The notes: generated by a model from the letters alone, not told the origin. Positions 1 to 8,937 are shown, counted from the first letter of the stretch. The stretch is 64,000 nt of DNA from Xanthomonas fragariae (GCF_017603965.1 NZ_CP071955.1:2852001-2916000), one strand, 5' to 3'. A program made the numbers and translations.

Positions 1-425
1 ACTGCCACCAGGTATTCCTTCTGGTGACGATTTTCTGCGCGCAAAATCTCATTGACGATATTGCCGTTGCTGGTCATCAGAATCAGCCCCTCGGAGTCCT
101 TGTCGAGCCGGCCGATCGGGAAGATGCGCTGCTGGTGCCCGACGAATTGGACAATATTGCCCTTGACCGAACTTTCGGTGGTGCAGGTGATGCCGACCGG
201 CTTGTTGAGCGCGATGTACACGTGTCGGCGCCCGCCGGGTTTGCTGGCGATGCGCCTGCGCAGCGGCTGGCCATCCACCAGCACGGTGTCTTCCTCGCCC
301 ACTACCGCGCCGGTGTCGGCAGGCACGCCATTGACGGTCACCCTCCGTTGGCCGATCAGGCGATCGGCCTCGCGGCGTGAGCAAAAGCCGGTGTCGGCGA
401 TGTATTTGTTGAGTCGAGTCGTCAT
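1..425 (-). CDS. rluF: 23S rRNA pseudouridine synthase RluF-type (3' part outside window)
   Basis: Isomerises a uridine of 23S rRNA to pseudouridine. The N-terminal ~141 residues are visible. An S4 RNA-binding domain covers about residues 3-60, including the CSRREAD segment. The start of the synthase domain follows, with the catalytic-loop motif GRLDKDSEGL. The KDS variant is that of RluF; RluB/RluE proteins have other residues here, so RluF is preferred. The start ATG (423-425) begins MTTRLNKYIADTG. A 142-bp dispersed repeat begins 22 bp upstream, so the promoter of this gene lies in or beyond the repeat. The gene runs off the left edge. Family certain; subfamily likely. Confidence 0.85.
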   Translation of the reverse strand, partial: MTTRLNKYIADTGFCSRREADRLIGQRRVTVNGVPADTGAVVGEEDTVLVDGQPLRRRIASKPGGRRHVYIALNKPVGITCTTESSVKGNIVQFVGHQQRIFPIGRLDKDSEGLILMTSNGNIVNEILRAENRHQKEYLVA

Positions 426-446
426 CTGCCGATTATCGGCGATTTA

Positions 447-588
447 GAGTGGCCAACAATAACGACGGCGCAGACGCCAGGTGGGTGCGAACGGCGCGGA
501 GGAAGCTCAGTGTACGAGTGGTACATGCCAATTCCGAGCACCGGCCGCGCCCGCCTGGCGTCTGCGCCGTCGTTATTGTCGGTCGCTC
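447..588 (-). mobile_element. 142-bp MITE-like repeat, copy 1
   Basis: Full-length copy, flanked by TTA (444-446) and TTA (589-591). It is divergent from the consensus at both arms, but the changes are complementary, so the arms form a perfect 25-bp inverted repeat. The right-hand TTA is the stop codon of the GGDEF-EAL gene. The core reads TGTAC-N5-GTACA except for the middle bases. Orientation is given relative to copy 8 (58548), taken as plus. Confidence 0.9.
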
Positions 589-3003
589 TTATCCAGACAC
601 CACTACCAACGGCTGCGGCATGCGTAGCAAATCATCCAGCGGACACGGGCGATGCAGGCTGAAGCCTTGCACCTGACCCACCCCGGCATCGCGCAAACCG
701 GGGATGTCCGCTTCCGATTCCACGCCTTCGGCCACCACCTCAATCCCCAGCGCCAGGCCCACCTGCGCGATCGAATGCACCGCCGCGCGATCCACCGCGT
801 CGTGCGCGTAATTGCGTACGAAGCCGCAGTCGATCTTCAGCACATCCACGGTGAACTGCTTGAGATAGCCGAACGAGGCAAGGCCGCTGCCGAAATCGTC
901 CAGCGCCACATGGCAGCCACGCGCACGCACGCTCTGCACGAAGCGCTGCGCCTGTTCTAGATTGCCGATGAACGCAGTCTCGGTGATCTCCATGCACAGC
1001 TTGGGCACCAGCGTGGGGTAGCGCTCGAACAAGGCACACACAAAGTCGAGAAAATCCGGCTGCGCGATCGATTGCGCCGACAGATTGACGTGGCACAGTG
1101 CCAGCCTCGCCACATGCAGCGGGTTGGCCGCCAACTGCGCGCACAAGGTTTCCAGCACGTGCACATCGACCATGCGACCCAAGCCATAGCGCTCCACCGC
1201 AGGCAGAAATTCGCCAGGGCTCAACACACGTCCGTCGCGCGCGCGCATGCGCACCAGCACTTCGTATTGCAGACGTCCGGGGTCGCTCAACACCTGGATT
1301 TTCTGCGCGTACAACAGCAAGCGGTCTTCGGCGATGGACTGCTGCACTGCGCTGATCCAGCCACCGTCGTTGCGGCGGCGCGCCAATGCCAAATCGTTTT
1401 CGTCGAAACAGCGAATGCGGTTGCGGCCTTCTTCCTTGGCCGCATAACAGGCCAGATCGGCGGCGGTCATCAAGGTGTTGAGATCGCTGGCCCCCTGGCG
1501 GATTTCCACCACGCCGAAGCTGCAACTGGGCGTCAGCGGCTTGCCGCCCTGATGGCTCCACGGCTGTCCGAGCACGCCGTGCATGTGCGTGAGCAAGGCC
1601 TGCGCCTGCAGTAGATCGGTGTTGGCCAGCAGAATCGCGAACTCGTCGCCGCCCAGCCGCCCCAGCCAATCGCCGGGGCGCAACTGCATGGTGATCACAT
1701 CGGCGAAGTGGCACAGGAATTTGTCGCCGACCGCATGCCCGAAGGTGTCGTTGACCAGTTTGAAATGATCCAGATCGACAAAGCACAGCGCATGGCACAG
1801 CTGCGGCGATTGGGGCGGCTCGATCAGGCACAGCAATCTGCGTTCGATCTCGCCACGATTGATCAACCCGGTCAAGGCATCGTGGCGCGCGTGGAAGGCC
1901 ACTTCGTCGGCCAGCTCGTGCGCATGCGAGACATCTTCGATCACCGCCAGCACCAGGGTCGGTTCTTCCGGACCGGGCTCCATCAGCGAGGCGCTCCAGC
2001 GGCCCCACATCACCTCACCGTCTGCATGCAGAAAGCGCAGCTCGGCGGACTGCAGCAACGTCGGCCAATCGATCATACCGCGGCTGTCCAGCACGATATC
2101 GTCCGGATGCATCAACTCGGCCAGCGTGCAGGCCTGCAGTTCTTCCGGCCGGTAGCGCAGGATATTGGCCATCGACGCGTTGGCATCGAGCACGCGTCCG
2201 CGCAGATCGAACTTGACCATGCCAAGCGCCGCCTGCTGAAACGCGGTGCGGAAACGGCCCTCGTGCGAGAGCAGATAATCGCGGATGCGCCGCATCGCCA
2301 GCACGCAGGTGGTCAGCACCAGCAGCAAGGTGACCAGGCTGCAAACCACCATCACATCGTGCAGCAGGCGCGCGCAGCGGCTCAGCAGCACCAGGAACTG
2401 CTCTGCATCTCCGCGCATGCGGCCATCCAACAGATACAGTTCATGGCGCAAAGCCTGCAGCGCGCGCGGGTCGGGGTTGGCGGTGGCCTGCACGGAGGCG
2501 GCACGGTCGACCAATGCACTCAGTTGCAGAATGCTGGCGTCGGTATGCTTCCAAAGCGCGATCGCTTCGCCAAGAAACGGAAATTCCCGGCCATAGCGAT
2601 AGAGCCGCACCATTTGCGGCATATCTTGACGGGCATTGCGGCCGGCGTTCAGGCCGGCGTAGACCTCATCCCAGTCGATTACCGGCTGTTCGACGGCCAT
2701 GCGCGCCGAGCGATCGCCCAGAGGCACTTCCAGCGCACGGCAAGCGGCTTGCAGATCGGCTGGATCGCCACTACCCAGGTAACGCTCCATCCAATACACC
2801 GACTCCTGCTGGGCATTGGACCAGTGGCTTTGGCCGACGATCCAGGCGGTGGCCCCGGATTGAATCTCGATCAGCAACGCGGACACCACTGCCATGCCGA
2901 TGGCAATGCCGATCAAAAGCGCCAGAGGAAGCGTCAACCAGCCGCGCACCATGTGCATGGTCTGCCCACTGCTTGTGCCGCGTGCTGCCTGCGCCATTGC
3001 CAT
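589..3003 (-). CDS. membrane-anchored PAS-GGDEF-EAL cyclic-di-GMP protein
   Basis: Predicted to make and/or degrade cyclic di-GMP in response to a periplasmic signal. With the ATG at 3003 it has 804 residues; an upstream in-frame start at 3093 is possible but adds a non-hydrophobic extension. Order: TM helix about 20-45, periplasmic region to about 212, TM helix about 215-237, PAS about 248-360, GGDEF about 375-530, EAL about 550-795. GGDEF is intact (451-455) and preceded by RPGD, five residues upstream, as in the inhibitory I-site. The EAL signature reads EVL. The other EAL metal and base residues are recognisable (HVNLS, DDFGSG, LKID, EGVES, QGF), so both activities look possible. The stop codon TAA coincides with the TTA duplication of repeat copy 1. 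Confidence 0.93.
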   Translation of the reverse strand: MAMAQAARGTSSGQTMHMVRGWLTLPLALLIGIAIGMAVVSALLIEIQSGATAWIVGQSHWSNAQQESVYWMERYLGSGDPADLQAACRALEVPLGDRSARMAVEQPVIDWDEVYAGLNAGRNARQDMPQMVRLYRYGREFPFLGEAIALWKHTDASILQLSALVDRAASVQATANPDPRALQALRHELYLLDGRMRGDAEQFLVLLSRCARLLHDVMVVCSLVTLLLVLTTCVLAMRRIRDYLLSHEGRFRTAFQQAALGMVKFDLRGRVLDANASMANILRYRPEELQACTLAELMHPDDIVLDSRGMIDWPTLLQSAELRFLHADGEVMWGRWSASLMEPGPEEPTLVLAVIEDVSHAHELADEVAFHARHDALTGLINRGEIERRLLCLIEPPQSPQLCHALCFVDLDHFKLVNDTFGHAVGDKFLCHFADVITMQLRPGDWLGRLGGDEFAILLANTDLLQAQALLTHMHGVLGQPWSHQGGKPLTPSCSFGVVEIRQGASDLNTLMTAADLACYAAKEEGRNRIRCFDENDLALARRRNDGGWISAVQQSIAEDRLLLYAQKIQVLSDPGRLQYEVLVRMRARDGRVLSPGEFLPAVERYGLGRMVDVHVLETLCAQLAANPLHVARLALCHVNLSAQSIAQPDFLDFVCALFERYPTLVPKLCMEITETAFIGNLEQAQRFVQSVRARGCHVALDDFGSGLASFGYLKQFTVDVLKIDCGFVRNYAHDAVDRAAVHSIAQVGLALGIEVVAEGVESEADIPGLRDAGVGQVQGFSLHRPCPLDDLLRMPQPLVVVSG

Positions 3004-3262
3004 CCCATCCCTCACCGCCCCAGTGCGATTCAGGCGCCCAGTGAGCGCCTGGAGATAGTAGCGGCAGCAAAGGCCGAGTCTGTATGGCAGCACCCGCCTG
3101 GCAGGGCGCCGGTCAGGTTAGTCGCACTGACTGACGACGCACTGCCGTCAATTCCCCAAAGGGGCCGCATGCTTCGCCGGCATCGCATGCTCTAGTACAT
3201 TGCGATACTAGGCACCGACGACATCGGCCTGAGCGCGGCGCAGCCGCTGCGAGCCGCGCTTA

Positions 3263-3404
3263 GAACGGCTAACAAAACGACCGCCCTCACCGCCAGGCGG
3301 GCGCGGTCGGTGCTTGGAATCGGCATGTACCATGCGTACACTGCGGTTCCTCCGCGCCGTCCGCACCCACCCGACGACTGCTCGCTACGTTTTGTTAGCC
3401 GCGC
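3263..3404 (+). mobile_element. 142-bp MITE-like repeat, copy 2
   Basis: Full-length copy flanked by TTA (3260-3262) and TTA (3405-3407). The right TTA is the stop codon (TAA on the minus strand) of deaD. The terminal inverted repeat and the central TGTAC-N5-GTACA are intact. It occupies most of the gap between deaD and the GGDEF-EAL gene; about 250 bp to the left of it (3004-3259) hold no other recognisable gene. Confidence 0.92.
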
Positions 3405-5327
3405 TTACTCGCCGCGTGGCTTGGGCGCCGCCTTGCGATGCGGTGCGCCGGCGCGGTCCATCGGACGGCCCGGGCCGTTTGGACGACCGGACGGCTTGCC
3501 ACCACGCGGGAAGCGCAGCTTGGACGGCGACGCCGACGCCTCGCCTTCTTCCAGCTTACGCATGTTCAGCTGCTGACCGGACACCCAGACCTTCTTCAGG
3601 TGCGTTAGTAGTTCGCGCGGCATGTCGGCCGGCAGATCCAGAATCGAGTAATCGTCCTGGATGTCGATCCGGCCGATGTAGCGGCTTTCCAGACCGGCTT
3701 CGTTGGCGATCGCGCCGACGATATTGGCCGGCTTCACGCCGTGGGTGTGGCCTACGTCGATGCGGTAGCTCTCCATGCCGAACTCCGGCTCGCCCCGCGG
3801 GGCGACCGGGTCGCGGCGAGGACGCTCGGCGCCGCCGTCATCGGCAAACGCCGGACGCTCGGCACGCGGCGGACGCGCAGCGCGCTCGCCGCCGGCACGC
3901 GGGCCACGCTCGAACTTGGGCTCGAATCGCGGACGCTCGCCACGATCACCACGCTCGTTGCGCTCACGCGGCGCAAATTCTTCGCGCGCACCGCGTACCG
4001 GTGGAGTCAGCAGGAACGGCGAATCGCCTTGCAGCAACCTGGCCATGGCCGCGGCGATATCGATCGCCGGCACGTTGTTTTCGGTCTCGTAGCGCTGCAG
4101 CAGGTCGCGATACATCTCGATCTGGCCACCGGCCAGTGTCTCGGTGATGCGGGCCATGAAACGCGCCACGCGCGTGTCGTTGACTGCATCCACACTCGGC
4201 AGCTGCATTTCTTCGATCGGCTGGCGGGTGGCGCGCTCGATCGAACGCAGCATGCCCTTCTCGCGCGGGGTGACGAACAGGATCGCATCGCCGTTGCGGC
4301 CGGCACGCCCGGTGCGACCGATGCGGTGCACGTAGCTTTCGGTGTCGTACGGGATGTCGTAATTCAGCACGTGACTGACGCGCTCAACGTCCAGACCGCG
4401 CGCGGCCACGTCGGTGGCGACCAGGATGTCCAGCTTGCCGTCCTTGAGCTGGGCGATGGTCTTCTCGCGGGCGGCCTGCTGCATGTCGCCATTGATGGCG
4501 GCCGCTGCCAGACCGCGCGCCTGCAGCTTCTGCGCCAGCTCTTCGGTACCGGCCTTGGTGCGCGCGAAGATGATCATGCCGTCGAACGGCTCGACCTCCA
4601 GAATGCGGGTCAACGCATCCAGCTTGTGCAGCCCGCTTACCCACCAGTAGCGCTGGCGGATGTTGGCCGAGGTCGTGGTCTTGGCCGCGATGGTGACTTC
4701 GGCCGGGTCCTTCAGATAGGTCTGGGCGATACGACGGATCGCCGGCGGCATGGTTGCCGAGAACAGCGCAACCTGGCGCTTTTCCGGCAACTTCTTTAGC
4801 ACCGCTTCAACGTCGTCGATGAAGCCCATGCGCAGCATTTCGTCGGCTTCGTCCAACACCAGCGTCTTGAGCTGGGACAGATCGAGCGTGCCGCGATCCA
4901 GGTGATCGATCACGCGGCCGGGCGTACCGACCACGACATGCACGCCGCGCTTGAGCGCGCTCAGCTGCTGGGCATAGGGCTGGCCACCGTAGACCGGCAG
5001 CACGCGGAAGCCGGGAATGGCTTCGGCATATTTCTGGAACGCCTCGGCGACCTGGATGGCCAGTTCGCGGGTCGGTGCCAGCACCAGCGCCTGCGGCTTG
5101 AGCTGGCTGAGGTCGGCATTGGACAGCACCGGCAACGCAAACGCAGCGGTCTTGCCGGTACCGGTCTGGGCCTGGCCGAGTACGTCGCGACCGGCCAGCA
5201 GCGCGGGAATGGTGGCAGCCTGGATCGGCGACGGGGACTCGTAGCCAACGTTGGCTACTGCCTTCATCACAGCGTCAGAGAGGCCGAGGTCTGCAAACAG
5301 CAGCGGCGCGGGAGATTCTTTGGACAT
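3405..5327 (-). CDS. deaD: ATP-dependent DEAD-box RNA helicase DeaD/CsdA
   Basis: Unwinds RNA duplexes in ribosome assembly, mRNA turnover and cold adaptation. The protein has 640 residues. Visible are the Q motif (FADLGLSDAV, SPSPIQ), Walker A AQTGTGKT (53-60), PTREL, TPGR, the DEAD box in LVLDEADEM (DEAD 159-162), SAT, and HRIGRTGRAG. These are followed by an Arg-rich linker and a C-terminal DbpA-like RNA-binding domain containing the YRIDVGHTHGV segment. The start at 5327 is supported by GGAG seven bases upstream; an in-frame upstream start at 5441 has no such site. The C terminus is Arg/Lys-rich. The TAA stop is the flanking duplication of repeat copy 2. Confidence 0.96.
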   Translation of the reverse strand: MSKESPAPLLFADLGLSDAVMKAVANVGYESPSPIQAATIPALLAGRDVLGQAQTGTGKTAAFALPVLSNADLSQLKPQALVLAPTRELAIQVAEAFQKYAEAIPGFRVLPVYGGQPYAQQLSALKRGVHVVVGTPGRVIDHLDRGTLDLSQLKTLVLDEADEMLRMGFIDDVEAVLKKLPEKRQVALFSATMPPAIRRIAQTYLKDPAEVTIAAKTTTSANIRQRYWWVSGLHKLDALTRILEVEPFDGMIIFARTKAGTEELAQKLQARGLAAAAINGDMQQAAREKTIAQLKDGKLDILVATDVAARGLDVERVSHVLNYDIPYDTESYVHRIGRTGRAGRNGDAILFVTPREKGMLRSIERATRQPIEEMQLPSVDAVNDTRVARFMARITETLAGGQIEMYRDLLQRYETENNVPAIDIAAAMARLLQGDSPFLLTPPVRGAREEFAPRERNERGDRGERPRFEPKFERGPRAGGERAARPPRAERPAFADDGGAERPRRDPVAPRGEPEFGMESYRIDVGHTHGVKPANIVGAIANEAGLESRYIGRIDIQDDYSILDLPADMPRELLTHLKKVWVSGQQLNMRKLEEGEASASPSKLRFPRGGKPSGRPNGPGRPMDRAGAPHRKAAPKPRGE

Positions 5328-5858
5328 TGGTAACTCCGGAGGCGCCGCACGGAGCCGGCAGGCGCAAAGCCGCATAGTGTGCCTGCTCAGCCCCCCTGCT
5401 GTCGAAATTTCGGTGATAGTCCGTTCACTTTGCTCGCTCAAGCCAACCGTCCTGGCGAGCCGCCCGATCCACCTGCCCGGCCGGAGCCATGCCCCTGGGC
5501 ACAGACCTGCAGACCCGAGTCATCGCCCTACTGCAGCAACAACTCTGCATCTTATTGAAAGGGCGCGGCCGGCAATTGCCGCGGCCGCGCCGGCCGCGCA
5601 GCACTGGCGCAGCAGATCGCCACGCCGCTATGGCGGGCATTTCCGAATTACGACCCGCGCCGGGGCTTGTCTACCTGGATGTAGCCGATCGCATCGAACG
5701 CCGCGATCCGCCAGTTGCGCGGGCCAGCGACCGCCGGGGAATGCTGGCAGCGCAGCTGCGTTGGTTGATGCTGTTTCGCATAACGAACGGACAAGGCGCA
5801 ATGGTATTGCCTGCTGCTCAAGACAGATAATCACCATACCTCCATTACCGAGCGCACC
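5328..5858. other. intergenic region without a supported gene
   Basis: Divergent promoter region between deaD and the S4-protein gene, about 530 bp. It contains a GC-rich imperfect palindrome centred on CGGCAATTGCCG near 5575. A plus-strand reading frame of 113 codons (5489-5830) has no recognisable domain or ribosome binding site, so I do not call it a gene. Confidence 0.5.
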
Positions 5859-6101
5859 ATGCAAATCCTGGAATTCGACCTGGACGGCGAGTACATCGAA
5901 CTCAACCAGCTGCTCAAGCTGACCGGCAGCGCCGACAGCGGCGGCCAGGGCAAGGCGATCGTCGCCAGCGGTGCGGTCAGCGTCGACGGTGTGCAGGAGC
6001 TGCGCAAGACTGCCAAGATCCGCGCCGGTCAACGCGTGCAGATGGACGATGTGGAGATTCGCGTGCTGGCGCTGGATCCAGACGCTGAGCCCAGCGAATG
6101 A
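5859..6101 (+). CDS. RNA-binding S4 domain protein, YbcJ-like
   Basis: A stand-alone S4 domain of 80 residues, predicted to bind structured RNA in the cytoplasm. The pattern LDGEYIELNQLLKLTG followed by GGQGKAIVASGAVSVDG is the conserved YbcJ-type S4 signature (substrate binding loop with Gly-Gly-x-Gly, then the VxVDG turn). The acidic tail DPDAEPSE is short. Start ATG 5859. It is a single gene divergent from deaD. Family assignment is firm; the RNA target is unknown. Confidence 0.85.
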   Translation: MQILEFDLDGEYIELNQLLKLTGSADSGGQGKAIVASGAVSVDGVQELRKTAKIRAGQRVQMDDVEIRVLALDPDAEPSE

Positions 6102-6158
6102 AGGTCGTGGAGATCGGCCAATGTAACGTGGCGCCGTTTGAGGAAGACCCGGATCACG

Positions 6159-6404
6159 ATGTCTATTTGTAATTTTTCGATTGCGATCGATTCGGCGCAG
6201 CCGTTCCGGTTCGAGCAGTCCATTCGCGGCGGCTGCAGCATGCTGGCGTTGCACGAGCTGGAAACCTGGCGCGGCGACTGTCGCGCAGATGCGAGCAAGG
6301 CCGGCTGCGCCTGGGTGACCCCATTGCTCGACGAGGCATTGCGCAGCGGCCATGCAAAGACGGCAATCGATGCGATCGTGGCGCGAGTGAACGTGCCGGC
6401 CTGA
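6159..6404 (+). CDS. small hypothetical protein
   Basis: 81 codons beginning MSICNFSIAIDSAQ, ending KTAIDAIVARVNVPA. It lies 57 bp after the S4-protein gene on the same strand, with AGGA about 15 bases before the ATG, a poor spacing. No known domain is recognised. A gene of unknown function or a remnant; existence is uncertain. Confidence 0.35.
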   Translation: MSICNFSIAIDSAQPFRFEQSIRGGCSMLALHELETWRGDCRADASKAGCAWVTPLLDEALRSGHAKTAIDAIVARVNVPA

Positions 6405-6750
6405 GTACAGCGTGGGCTGGCGTCGTGATCTCGGTCGACAAAGACCGCCGATCCTAAGAGCGGCTAACAAAACGTAGCGAGCAGCTCCGATGCGCACGCC
6501 CGTAGCCTTGCAACAGCGGCACACCTTCAATATGGCGCCTGGGCAGCCGCTGCATCACGTACACCCTCACCCTCGGCCAAGCCCCCCAGGCTCTGCCAAC
6601 CCGAAGGCGAATCCGGCGATTGGGCGCCAGCCAGCCCAGATCGCCTGTAATGCGTGCGGGCACGGCAAGGACACGATCGAGCGCTGCGTATGCGCGCGCG
6701 CGTCGGGCATTCGTGGGTTGCGCCCCCTGTTGCGCATCACCCGCATTACA
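6405..6750. other. gene-poor stretch with repeat fragment and possible gene remnant
   Basis: After the repeat fragment at 6458, the minus strand reads about 55 codons without a stop (GDLGWLAPNRRIRL, then RLPRRHIEGVPLL). This has protein-like composition but matches nothing I recognise. It may be the end of a gene truncated by the repeat. Nothing else is seen. Confidence 0.4.
6458..6487 (-). repeat. fragment of the 142-bp repeat (one end only)
   Basis: About 30 bases match one terminus (GAGCGGCTAACAAAACG, then TAGCGAGCAG), preceded by TAA (6455-6457). The rest of the element is absent. Confidence 0.8.
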
Positions 6751-7152
6751 TCACCAACCCAGCAGTGCCCGCAGCAGCTTGACGATGCCCCAAAACGACA
6801 CCACCCAGATCGCGCTGCGCAGGTAGGGAATGCCCGCCGAATACACCGGCACATAGGCCACCCGCGCCCACAGGTAAAGCTGCACGCCGAGCGCAGTGTC
6901 TGCACTCGTGCGTCCGGCAACACTCACCGCCAAAACGGCAGCGGCGAAGATCGGAAAGGTTTCCAGGTAATTGCGCAATGCACGCTCCAGTCGCGCGGCA
7001 ACGCCGGTGAGCGGTCTGGTCTCATTATCGCGTGCGCTGGCATTCCATTTGATGCCGCGCTGGGCGGTCGTGCTGGCCGAGGCGGCCAGCAATTGCACCA
7101 CTCCAAGCACCATGGCCCAGCCCAGCATCTGCAGTTCGGTCGTCAGTTCCAC
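6751..7152 (-). CDS. MAPEG family membrane protein
   Basis: A 133-residue inner-membrane protein of the MAPEG/eicosanoid-glutathione family. It has four hydrophobic helices: MLGWAMVLGVVQLLAAS, the FPIFAAAVLAVSVAG region, YLWARVAYVPVYSAG, and a C-terminal helix. The conserved ERALRNYLETFPIFAA and RVAYVPVY segments are the family signature. The start is taken as GTG (7152), because a strong AGGAG sits six bases upstream; no ATG with a ribosome site is available. Physiological substrate unknown. Confidence 0.85.
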   Translation of the reverse strand: MELTTELQMLGWAMVLGVVQLLAASASTTAQRGIKWNASARDNETRPLTGVAARLERALRNYLETFPIFAAAVLAVSVAGRTSADTALGVQLYLWARVAYVPVYSAGIPYLRSAIWVVSFWGIVKLLRALLGW

Positions 7153-7177
7153 GCACCTCTCCTGGTTGGGGGCAGCA

Positions 7178-7693
7178 TCACTTGATCGACGTGCGCAGGC
7201 TGTAGCCGGCAAGCCGCCAAGTCTTGTCTTCATCCAGACGGAACGACACCAGCTCGCGCACCGGCTGTTGTGCCTTGGCGAAGCGGGTCGGGAAGCTGAC
7301 GTTGATGTACAGACCTTCGGGTACCTGCGCACCGGGGGCGTACTTTACCCGCGTCACCGAGCCCTGCCCGCGCCCGACCACTGCACCAAGCCGAGCACGC
7401 TCGGCGCCGATCTGGCTGACGAAGACGTCGCGCTTGACCGCAGTCTTGGCCACGGCGGAGGCACCATCCCACAGCGAGGCGACCTGATTGGCATCGACCA
7501 GTTGCGCCACGCGCAACGCGGCCTGGGTCATCTCGGTGTTCTGCTTGGTAAACTGCGCCTGCTGCGCCTGGCTGGCGATCGACGCTGCAGGCGCTAGTGC
7601 ATCACCAGCCGGACGCGCCGCGCTCTGCGTCTGGTGTGCCAAGACCAACGAGGGAACCAACAGCAGCCCAGCAAGCAAACCAGGACGGGACAT
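7178..7693 (-). CDS. secreted DUF4019-like protein
   Basis: A 171-residue exported protein. Residues 1-19 are a signal peptide (SRPGLLAGLLLVPSLVLA). The mature part has a Gln/Ala-rich helix followed by a domain with LVDANQVASLWDGASAVAK and a C-terminal VRELVSFRLDEDKTWRLAGY strand pair, the layout of DUF4019 proteins. That family is common in Xanthomonadaceae and has no established function. It lies 25 bp upstream of the MAPEG gene on the same strand, so the two may be cotranscribed. Confidence 0.75.
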   Translation of the reverse strand: MSRPGLLAGLLLVPSLVLAHQTQSAARPAGDALAPAASIASQAQQAQFTKQNTEMTQAALRVAQLVDANQVASLWDGASAVAKTAVKRDVFVSQIGAERARLGAVVGRGQGSVTRVKYAPGAQVPEGLYINVSFPTRFAKAQQPVRELVSFRLDEDKTWRLAGYSLRTSIK

Positions 7694-7858
7694 TGAGCAG
7701 TGACCTCATGCTTAGCGAACAGATGGGAAACGCCGCACAGGTTGCGGCGGGCACTGCAGTTTAGAGCGGGTCAGGGATTTTCGAGCAACCTAAAGCGGTC
7801 TTGAGCACCGCTATGTCGGCGTGTCGCAGAACCGGCTCGCGGCACTCGGGCGGTAGAC

Positions 7859-8107
7859 TCAGGGTTCTCCGGCAGGCGGTACCGTCACAACGCCACGCGG
7901 TCGCCATAGCCGCCAGCTGATCCACAGCGCGCGCGCGGTTGCCCCGATTAGCGCGATCAAGCTCAGCCAGACCGCCACGATGGCCGGCCACTGTACCCGC
8001 GTCGCTGCTGCGAGCGCCTGCAGGAGCTCGGCGACACCGAAGCCAACCAGTACCAGCAGTGCAGATGGCAAGTACGCCAACATAATTCCCTTGGTCTTCC
8101 CGATCAT
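7859..8107 (-). CDS. small two-helix membrane protein, unknown function
   Basis: 82 residues starting MIGKTKGIMLAYLPSALL. Two transmembrane helices (about 9-32 and 41-62) are followed by a basic segment RALWISWRLWRPRG. A longer start at 8140 is possible. No named family is recognised. It is the nearest gene to the decayed ada/alkA region. Confidence 0.6.
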   Translation of the reverse strand: MIGKTKGIMLAYLPSALLVLVGFGVAELLQALAAATRVQWPAIVAVWLSLIALIGATARALWISWRLWRPRGVVTVPPAGEP

Positions 8108-8452
8108 GCTGCCCCCCGGCTCCGTTACCTGCAGCGACAATAGGCAGCGCGCGGTGCGGTGTGTGTGAAGCTCAGTCGTCTCCCTGGCAAGCGCCGACGC
8201 CGGTGCGGCGGACGACTTGGATGCGGGCGCTGCCGCAGGCGCACTCGGCGGACGGTCGGCAGTGGCTGCCGCGTCCTGCTCGGACGTGAGCGTACTTACG
8301 CAGCTCCTCCATCGTCAGCAGACCCAGGCTGCTATTGGGCACGATCGGCAACCGCGGCCAGCCGCCACACCAACGCCGCAAAACCGGCGCCGGTCGCAGT
8401 GCCATCCGAAAACGGCCAGCCCGCAGTGCGGCGAGCGCATAGACTTGGCGCC
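8108..8452. other. region with degraded minus-strand coding sequence
   Basis: On the minus strand a stretch beginning LGLLTMEELRKYAH is followed, after a +1 shift, by an Ala/Pro-rich segment typical of Xanthomonas protein tails (APAAAPASKSSAAPASALA). The frame is not continuous, so this may be a frameshifted small gene. No function can be assigned. Confidence 0.35.
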
Positions 8453-8937
8453 ATGCAGACCGCCACACCCGACCGAACCCAATGCGAGCGCGCCCGGTTG
8501 GCGCGCGATGCACGCTTCGATGGGTTGTTTTTTACCGCAATGCGCAGTACCGGCAGCGCGCGGAAGTGCCTGGCGGCGAACTCATGTTGCGGCTGAGCTG
8601 CCCCGCGCCCGCGCCGCCACTCTGCGCGCATTGGCCCTGGCTTGCGCGCAGAGCCGGCTGCAGTTCGGCGCAGGCCAGCGTCTGCCCGACTTCATCGCCG
8701 CCTGCACTGCATTGCCCGGCATCGGGCCGTGGACTGCGCGCTACGCGGCCATGCGCGCTGTCGCATCCTGATGCCTTTCCTGCCGGCGACCTGATCCTGC
8801 AACAGGTCCTCGGCACGCCAGAACGCCTGAGCGAACGCACCACCGACGCGCGCGCGCAGGCATGGCGACTGTGGTACGCCTACGCCGTGCTGCACCTGTG
8901 GCATCTCGCCGTCGATCGCAAGGACACCCGTTCATGA
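8453..8937 (+). pseudogene. decayed Ada/AlkA-type DNA methylation repair gene
   Basis: The first codons (ERARLARDARFDGLFFTA) match the N-terminal methyl-acceptor domain of Ada/AlkA fusion proteins. The frame is lost right after RSTG, where the Cys-containing motif should follow. About 30 codons near the end match the AlkA glycosylase: ALPGIGPWTARYAAMRAV in one frame, then SHPDAFPAGDLILQQVLG in another, ending HLWHLAVDRKDT. The intact gene should be several times longer, so a large internal deletion and at least two frameshifts have occurred. Its final TGA overlaps the ATG of ogt (ATGA), the remains of an ada/alkA-ogt operon. Confidence 0.88.

Noticed and set aside
447..588. Reading the repeat copies as a CRISPR array or tRNA genes
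   Set aside because: Copies are far apart, both orientations occur, no regular spacers exist, and the fold is not a cloverleaf.
1708..3195. Open frame of 495 codons antisense to the GGDEF-EAL gene
   Set aside because: No domain, His/Gln-rich composition from the reverse of Leu/Ala-rich codons; a shadow of the real gene.
5489..5830. Plus-strand frame of 113 codons upstream of the S4-protein gene
   Set aside because: No ribosome site, no domain and an Arg/Pro-rich stretch over a GC palindrome; likely non-coding.
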